A stretch of DNA of 28,145 bases, taken from assembly GCA_046261635.1 (NCBI GenBank), contig JBHEOL010000096.1, positions 1-28,145 of the forward strand. The letters are read 5' to 3'. Shown here piece by piece: positions 23,502 through 28,145 of this stretch. The notes below the pieces were generated by a model. It was given only the letters and a program-made list of their open reading frames with translations, was not told the DNA's origin and ran no database searches. The translations under genes were made by a program, and so were the position numbers. The DNA comes from JBHEPS01 sp046261635. GTDB taxonomy: Bacteria > Acidobacteriota > Thermoanaerobaculia > Gp7-AA8. Each line of letters begins with the position of its first letter. The stretch's first letter is position 1.

Positions 23502-24379
23502 CCGAGTACGAGTCCGAGCGAGAAGAGGAGTCCGTAGCCTGCCTGGAGAGCGGCGGATCTTCCGAGGGTAGCGTTGAGTGCTGCCCCGCGGTCGACGCGC
23601 GCTCTTCGAATGATCGAGATTACGAGTGGGAGGAGAGCGAGCGGGAGCAGTGCGGCGACGAGCTCCCCGCGCGCGGCCCACCACGTCCCGAGCGCAAGCG
23701 GCGCGAAGGAGAACAGCGCGATCTCGCCGATCGCGAAGCTCCTGCCGAACCGCACGGCGAGCGTCCGCTTCGCACTCCGGGCGTCTCCCTCCATGTCGCG
23801 AAGGTTGTTTACGGCCAGCAGCACGGTCGAGAGCATTCCAACCGCCAGCCCCGCGAGCGCAGCATCGACGCCCCACGTCAGAGTCTGGAGGTAATACGTC
23901 CCACCCACGGCGACGAGCCCGAAGAAAACGATGACGAAAATCTCACCGAGCCCGTTGTAGGCGAGCGGCCATGGGCCGCCCGTGTAAATGTAGCCGGCGG
24001 CGATCGAGGCCAGGCCGATGGCGAGAAGAGGCCAGCCGCCTCGAATCAGCAGCGGGATGCCAGCCGCCGCGGCCACCGCGAAGCAGAGCCATGCGCCCCT
24101 CATCACGCGTCTCCCTTCGATCAGCCCCGATGCCGTGACCCGAGCCGGCCCGACGCGCATGTGATCGTCCGTGCCCTTTTCGAAATCGATCGCGTCGTTG
24201 ACCAGATTCGTCGCGATCTGGATCAGCAGGGCCCCCGTTAGCGCGAGTATCGACCAGATCCAGATGATCCGGCCCGCATGTTCCCAGGCGAGAGCCGTTC
24301 CGACCGCGACCGGAGCCACCGCTGCGATCAGCGTCTTCGGGCGTGCTGCGAGAATCCAGTCGCGGGGGCGGAGGCTCAT
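23498..24379 (-). CDS. menA: 1,4-Dihydroxy-2-naphthoate polyprenyltransferase
   Basis: A 293-residue UbiA-family membrane enzyme that attaches the polyprenyl chain to DHNA, giving demethylmenaquinone. The two Asp-rich prenyl-diphosphate/Mg sites are NDAIDFEKGTD (61-71) and NNLRDMEGD, followed by KRTLAVRFG as expected for MenA. About eight or nine hydrophobic helices span the rest. The stop overlaps the menC start. The gap to menB upstream is 32 bases and contains no obvious terminator, so the operon continues through it. Confidence 0.95.
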   Translation of the reverse strand: MSLRPRDWILAARPKTLIAAVAPVAVGTALAWEHAGRIIWIWSILALTGALLIQIATNLVNDAIDFEKGTDDHMRVGPARVTASGLIEGRRVMRGAWLCFAVAAAAGIPLLIRGGWPLLAIGLASIAAGYIYTGGPWPLAYNGLGEIFVIVFFGLVAVGGTYYLQTLTWGVDAALAGLAVGMLSTVLLAVNNLRDMEGDARSAKRTLAVRFGRSFAIGEIALFSFAPLALGTWWAARGELVAALLPLALLPLVISIIRRARVDRGAALNATLGRSAALQAGYGLLFSLGLVLG

Positions 24380-24411
24380 CGGTCAGAGTTTACGACGCCA
24401 GCCGGCCCCCA

Positions 24412-25230
24412 TCACGGAAGCCTCTTGAATTTCTTGAAATTCGGCTTCCGTTTCTCCACGAAGGCGTTCTTCCCTTCCTGCGCTTCCTCGCTCATGTAAT
24501 AGAGCAGCGTGGCGTTCCCGGCGAGGTCGAGAAGGCCGATCTGGCCGTCGCAATCCGCGTTCAGCGCGGCCTTCAGGCACCGGAGCGCGAGCGGGGAGTG
24601 CTCGAGCATCTCGCGCGCCCACTGGAGGGTCTCCTCCTCGAGCCGCTCGACCGGGACGACCGTGTTGACCAGCCCCATCTCGAGCGCCTGTTGCGCGTCG
24701 TACTGGCGGCAGAGGTACCAGATCTCGCGGGCCTTCTTCTGGCCGACGATTCTCGCCAGGTAAGCCGATCCGAGCCCTCCGTCGAACGAGCCGACTTTCG
24801 GGCCCGTCTGACCGAACCGCGCGTTTTCGGCCGCGATCGTCAGATCGCAGACGACGTGAAGGACGTGGCCCCCTCCGATGGCATAACCCGCCACCATGGC
24901 GATGACCGGCTTCGGCACACTCCTGATCTGCTTCTGGACGTCGAGGATGTTGAGCCGCGGCACGCCGTCCTTTCCGACATAGCCCGCTTTCCCGCGGACC
25001 TTCTGGTCGCCGCCCGAGCAGAAGGCCTCGCGCCCTTCGCCCGTGAGGATGATCACTCCAATCTCCTCGTCTTCCCGCGCCAGCTCGAATGCCTCACGGA
25101 GCTCCATCACCGTCTGCGGCCGGAACGCGTTGCGGACTTCAGGGCGGTTGATCGTGATCTTCGCAACCCCGTCCTCCGTCCGCTCGTATCGAATGTCTTC
25201 GAAATCGTGCAGCTTGATCCAGTCTTTCAT
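24412..25230 (-). CDS. menB: 1,4-Dihydroxy-2-naphthoyl-CoA synthase
   Basis: A 272-residue crotonase-fold enzyme that cyclises succinylbenzoyl-CoA to DHNA-CoA. It has the family blocks FCSGGDQKVRG (70-80), the oxyanion-hole AGYAIGGGHVLH (114-125) and the MenB-specific FGQTGPKVGSFDGG (139-152) carrying the catalytic Ser-Phe-Asp. The C-terminal AFVEKRKPNFKKF is also typical. Length is normal. It follows menH by 14 bases. Confidence 0.97.
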   Translation of the reverse strand: MKDWIKLHDFEDIRYERTEDGVAKITINRPEVRNAFRPQTVMELREAFELAREDEEIGVIILTGEGREAFCSGGDQKVRGKAGYVGKDGVPRLNILDVQKQIRSVPKPVIAMVAGYAIGGGHVLHVVCDLTIAAENARFGQTGPKVGSFDGGLGSAYLARIVGQKKAREIWYLCRQYDAQQALEMGLVNTVVPVERLEEETLQWAREMLEHSPLALRCLKAALNADCDGQIGLLDLAGNATLLYYMSEEAQEGKNAFVEKRKPNFKKFKRLP

Positions 25231-25244
25231 GGTCGATCCTTTTA

Positions 25245-25988
25245 TCAGTTTTTGCCGGGCGCGCCGGTTGGTGAGGCGAGCGTGGCGAGAAAATCGGCCA
25301 CGCGCTGTCCGAATTCCTCAGCGGCTTCCCAGGGGACCCTGTGTCCCACCCCTGGAGCGATCCAGAGTCGTGCGTCCGGGGCCTCGTCGGCCGCCCGCCG
25401 CGCCACTTCGGCGTACCTGCCGTCGCGCTCGCCAGCGATCCAGAGCAGCGGGAGCTTCAGCTCGCGGATTCGGGAACCCACCGGTTTCTGGACCGCTGGA
25501 GACCAGCATCGCAAAGCGGTCGCCAGGGCGCCGCGATCGAAGTCGAGCTCCGCCCGTCGCGGCGCGGCCGCGGGTCCTCCGAACACCGGCTGGCCGTTCC
25601 ATGCGTCGAGAACGCTCTCCCACGTTTCCGTTTCGAACCTCGCCGCCCACGCGTCGTCACGAACACGACGCATCTGGCGCTCGACCTCCCCCTCGACGCC
25701 AAGGCCGGCCGAGACGATCACGGCGCCCGCGAAGACATCCGGTCTCGCCAGCAGTGCCTGCAGCACCAACCGTCCGCCGAGCGAGTAGCCGACGAGGATG
25801 GCGCCCGGATCCGTCGTCGCGATCGAGCGGGCGAAACTCGCTCCCCACAACTCGGGAGTCTGCTCCTCGAGAGACTTGTCGAAGAGGTCGATGGCCCGGA
25901 GGGCAGAGCCGGATGATTTCTCCCATCGTTCCCGGAAGGGCTCCCAGTCGTCACCGCTTCCGAGAAATCCGTGGATGCACCAGATCAT
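25245..25988 (-). CDS. menH: SHCHC synthase (MenH-type alpha/beta hydrolase)
   Basis: A 247-residue alpha/beta-hydrolase-fold protein. It starts with IHGFLGSGDDW, the usual MenH opening. The nucleophile is Ser69 in VGYSLGGR, with Asp189 in GERDGRY and His216 in GVGHRVPW. MenH removes pyruvate from SEPHCHC to give SHCHC after the MenD step. The ATG at 25988 overlaps the menD stop (ATGA) and gives the expected start. The frame is open upstream only as an artefact within menD. Without the men context it could only be called a hydrolase. Confidence 0.92.
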   Translation of the reverse strand: MIWCIHGFLGSGDDWEPFRERWEKSSGSALRAIDLFDKSLEEQTPELWGASFARSIATTDPGAILVGYSLGGRLVLQALLARPDVFAGAVIVSAGLGVEGEVERQMRRVRDDAWAARFETETWESVLDAWNGQPVFGGPAAAPRRAELDFDRGALATALRCWSPAVQKPVGSRIRELKLPLLWIAGERDGRYAEVARRAADEAPDARLWIAPGVGHRVPWEAAEEFGQRVADFLATLASPTGAPGKN

Positions 25989-27562
25989 CCTTCCTCCGGG
26001 AAGCGGTCGAGCTCGTCCCAGAATCGTCGGCTCTCTTCGTCGTCCGGGCGGATCTCCAGGATGACCCGCCGGGGAAGAGCAGCGGGAAATTCTCCCCCGT
26101 CCCATGACTGGTGCGGCAAGCCCCACATCCTCGCCCATGGTTCGAGAGAAATCTCATGAGGGCTTTCGATCAGGGTTTCGCGCCTCGACGGGTCGATCCG
26201 GCGCAGCGAAGCGACGCGCTCGAAGATGCGCCCGCCACCGTTGTTGATGACCGCGATCCGGATCGGTGCGTCGGGAACGGTCCGGAGGGCCCAGGGGGCC
26301 GAGAGGTCGTAGAGGGCGGTGAGATCCCCGACGACGCACCAGTGTTCACGGTCCTTCTCGACCATTCCGAGAAACGTCGAGAGCTGGCCGTCGATCCCAT
26401 TGGCGCCCCGGTTTGCCGCGACGCGCCACGACCTTCCGCGGGTCGCGGCGAGATCCCATTCGCGAATCGGAAGGGAGTTGCCGAGGTAAACGAGTGACGA
26501 GGCAGGCACCGAGAGCGAGAGGCGACGGACGAGCGCCGCCTCGGAGACGGGCCAGCGTTCCAGGAGATCTTCGAGCCGCGCCAGGGCGGCGCGGTCGCGC
26601 TCGTGAACCTGATCGGCGCGGGTGGGACGTGGAGAGAGCTGCAGCGCGGAGAGATCCGTGCGCAGATGCTCGCCGTGCGCGATCCCGGCGAAGGGAAGAG
26701 TGCTGACCGAAAGAACCGGGAGTGCTCGAAGCGTTTCCTCGAGGTCGCGCCAGAGCCTGAGGGCGGGAACCCCTCCAATTCTGAGAATGGCGTCGAATCC
26801 GGCGGTTCCGAGAATTCGCTCGCCGGAGCGAATGAGGAGGTGCCCGAGCTCGGGATCCTCGCGGAGGCCGGAGAGAGGCTCCGCGTAGACGGGGGCACCG
26901 GCGGCGACGATCAGGGCGCGGACCGCGGAGCGCGCCCGTTCCTCGATCTCTCCAACGACGATCAGGGGGCGATTGAAGGCGTCGAGAAACGATTCGATCT
27001 CCCTCGAGACTTCATCCGCCGGCTCGACTCGGGGCGAGGCGGGAGCGAAGGAGATGCCCGCCCCCGGCGCGGGAATCGGCCCCGCCATGAGCGGCTCGTC
27101 GAGTGCGATGTTGATGTGGATCGGCCGGGTGCGGCACCAGGAGGGGAGTGTGACCGGCGCGGTTTCGGGCAGGTCGATGGCCCTCTCGACGAAGGGGACG
27201 AACAGCGAGGCCTGTTCGATGGCCTGGGACGCGCCCGTTCCGCGGTACCGCGCCGGGCGGTCCGCGGTCACGAGCACGAGAGGGACTCCGCTGTAATGAG
27301 CCTCGATCGCGGCGGGGAGCAGTTCGGCTGCGGCGGTGCCCGAGGTCGTTACGACCGCCACCGGGTGACCCGTCGCTCGAGCCCGTCCGAGTGCGAAGAA
27401 GGCGGCGCTCCGCTCTTCGAAGAACGAGTGAATGCGGACATCCCTCTCGGAGAGAACGGCGATGAGTGGCGCGTTGCGGGATCCGCCGCAACAGACGAAC
27501 TCTTCGACGGAGCTCGCGATGAGGGCGTCGATCAACTGGGCCGATCTCTCGAGCGAAGTCAT
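25985..27562 (-). CDS. menD: SEPHCHC synthase (MenD)
   Basis: A 525-residue ThDP-dependent enzyme that adds a succinyl-semialdehyde unit from 2-oxoglutarate to isochorismate. The N-terminal domain has GGSRNAPL (26-33) and the likely cofactor-activating Glu50 within FFEERSAAFFALG. VTTSGTAAAE follows at 71-80. The C-terminal domain shows GNSLPIREWD (361-370), NRGANGIDG (384-392) and the Mg/ThDP motif from GDLTALYD (412-419) to NNGGGRIFE (440-448). It is slightly shorter than the E. coli enzyme. ATG at 27562 overlaps the menF stop (ATGA). Confidence 0.96.
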   Translation of the reverse strand: MTSLERSAQLIDALIASSVEEFVCCGGSRNAPLIAVLSERDVRIHSFFEERSAAFFALGRARATGHPVAVVTTSGTAAAELLPAAIEAHYSGVPLVLVTADRPARYRGTGASQAIEQASLFVPFVERAIDLPETAPVTLPSWCRTRPIHINIALDEPLMAGPIPAPGAGISFAPASPRVEPADEVSREIESFLDAFNRPLIVVGEIEERARSAVRALIVAAGAPVYAEPLSGLREDPELGHLLIRSGERILGTAGFDAILRIGGVPALRLWRDLEETLRALPVLSVSTLPFAGIAHGEHLRTDLSALQLSPRPTRADQVHERDRAALARLEDLLERWPVSEAALVRRLSLSVPASSLVYLGNSLPIREWDLAATRGRSWRVAANRGANGIDGQLSTFLGMVEKDREHWCVVGDLTALYDLSAPWALRTVPDAPIRIAVINNGGGRIFERVASLRRIDPSRRETLIESPHEISLEPWARMWGLPHQSWDGGEFPAALPRRVILEIRPDDEESRRFWDELDRFPEEG

Positions 27563-28145
27563 GATGGATTCTCCTCGAGGCCGAACAGTCCGCGGACCTG
27601 CTCCCGTTTTCGCGCGAGCTCTTTCCGTTCCATCTCCATCCGGCTCCCTGCGAGCACTCCCGCTCCGGCACCGATCCGAACCTGCAGCCCGCTCCATGAG
27701 ACGTTTCTGATCCCGACCAGACAGAGCGCGTCTCCGTTCGGAAAAAGCGCGCCGAACGGGGCGCCGAATTCCCTGCGGCCGACTCCGTGATCTGCCCACC
27801 GGAGCCAGGCAGCCGCCGCCGGGTTCCGCGGCGCGGATCCGAGAGCGGCCGTCGGATGGAGCGCGGCGACGATCTCTTCGAACCCGGGTGCGCGATCGGG
27901 ACGCAGCGCGATCGCGGTTTTCAGATGAGCGAGACCGGGAAGTTCGACGACAGTGGTCGGTCCGACCTCGGGCACTCCGAACGGCGTCAGTTGCTCCGTG
28001 ATGTCCTCCACCACCATCTGGTGCTCGGCCTGCTCTTTCGGGTCATCGAGAAGCTCGCGGACCCGATCCAGGGACCTCGCTCCGGCGAGAGCCATCGTGG
28101 TCAGCTCTCCGCTGCGAATCGAGAACAGCGGTTCGGGCGTGGCTC
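27559..28145 (-). CDS. menF: Isochorismate synthase, C-terminal part (cut by window edge)
   Basis: The visible 195 codons are the C-terminal half of a chorismate-utilising enzyme. The frame is open to the window edge, with PEPLFSIRSGELTTMALAGAR before the usual late blocks. Those are EHQMVVEDI, VELPGLAHLKT, LHPTAALGS and the final AGAGVLAGSRMEMERKEL. These match MenF/EntC, which isomerises chorismate to isochorismate; position at the head of the men cluster favours MenF. An internal ATG at 28095 should not be taken as the start, since conserved sequence continues past it. The stop overlaps the menD start. Confidence 0.93.
   Translation of the reverse strand, partial: ATPEPLFSIRSGELTTMALAGARSLDRVRELLDDPKEQAEHQMVVEDITEQLTPFGVPEVGPTTVVELPGLAHLKTAIALRPDRAPGFEEIVAALHPTAALGSAPRNPAAAAWLRWADHGVGRREFGAPFGALFPNGDALCLVGIRNVSWSGLQVRIGAGAGVLAGSRMEMERKELARKREQVRGLFGLEENPS

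Noticed and set aside
1..28145. CRISPR arrays, insertion sequences, phage genes, direct-repeat islands
   Set aside because: No regularly spaced repeats, transposase or integrase motifs or composition breaks were seen.

Overview
The window is ordinary, densely packed chromosome of a high-GC Gram-negative (diderm) bacterium. An outer-membrane LPS assembly protein (LptD) shows the two-membrane envelope, and a nearly complete menaquinone cluster shows a menaquinone-based respiratory chain. The gene mix (L-lysine 6-transaminase, YfhO-type membrane protein, LptD, full men operon) fits Acidobacteriota or a neighbouring phylum. That placement is an inference from gene content, with low certainty. I see no rRNA, phage, insertion sequence, CRISPR array, toxin-antitoxin pair or other clear mobile DNA.

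Layout. 1-1663 (+): the end of a TatD-type hydrolase, then a family 2 glycosyltransferase, a LAB_N membrane protein and an AMMECR1 protein, each overlapping its neighbour by 4 bp. 1790-4027 (+): two cell-wall genes, a lytic transglycosylase and a LysM protein, separated by a terminator and a likely promoter. 4155-4364 (+): a tRNA with CAU anticodon followed by a hairpin-rich stretch ending in a strong terminator. 4380-6776 (+): a C4 zinc-ribbon coiled-coil protein, YggS, YggT and a DivIVA-domain protein. 6784-8998 (-): imidazolonepropionase and a 2-hydroxyacid dehydrogenase. 9074-11674 (+): a large YfhO-like membrane protein, overlapping tail to tail with a methyltransferase. 11646-16493 (-): ribF, an unrecognised membrane/coiled-coil protein, lptD and the methyltransferase. 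16779-17771 (+): a fatty acid desaturase. 17814-19169 (-): L-lysine 6-transaminase. 19493-21412 (+): a thiolase and the A subunit of a 3-oxoacid CoA-transferase. 21421-28145 (-): menF (cut by the window edge), menD, menH, menB, menA, menC and menE.

How the genes fit together. The men genes encode the route from chorismate to demethylmenaquinone apart from the DHNA-CoA thioesterase and the final methyltransferase, which are not in view. Lysine transaminase, thiolase and CoA-transferase A could belong to amino-acid or acetoacetate catabolism feeding acetyl-CoA. YggS, YggT and DivIVA form the cluster often found beside cell-division genes. No undescribed system is evident. The best leads are a structured RNA-like stretch between the tRNA and the zinc-ribbon gene, a Glu replacing a Gly in a Rossmann motif, a tandem repeat in the LysM protein, an orphan CoA-transferase subunit and the unknown protein beside lptD.
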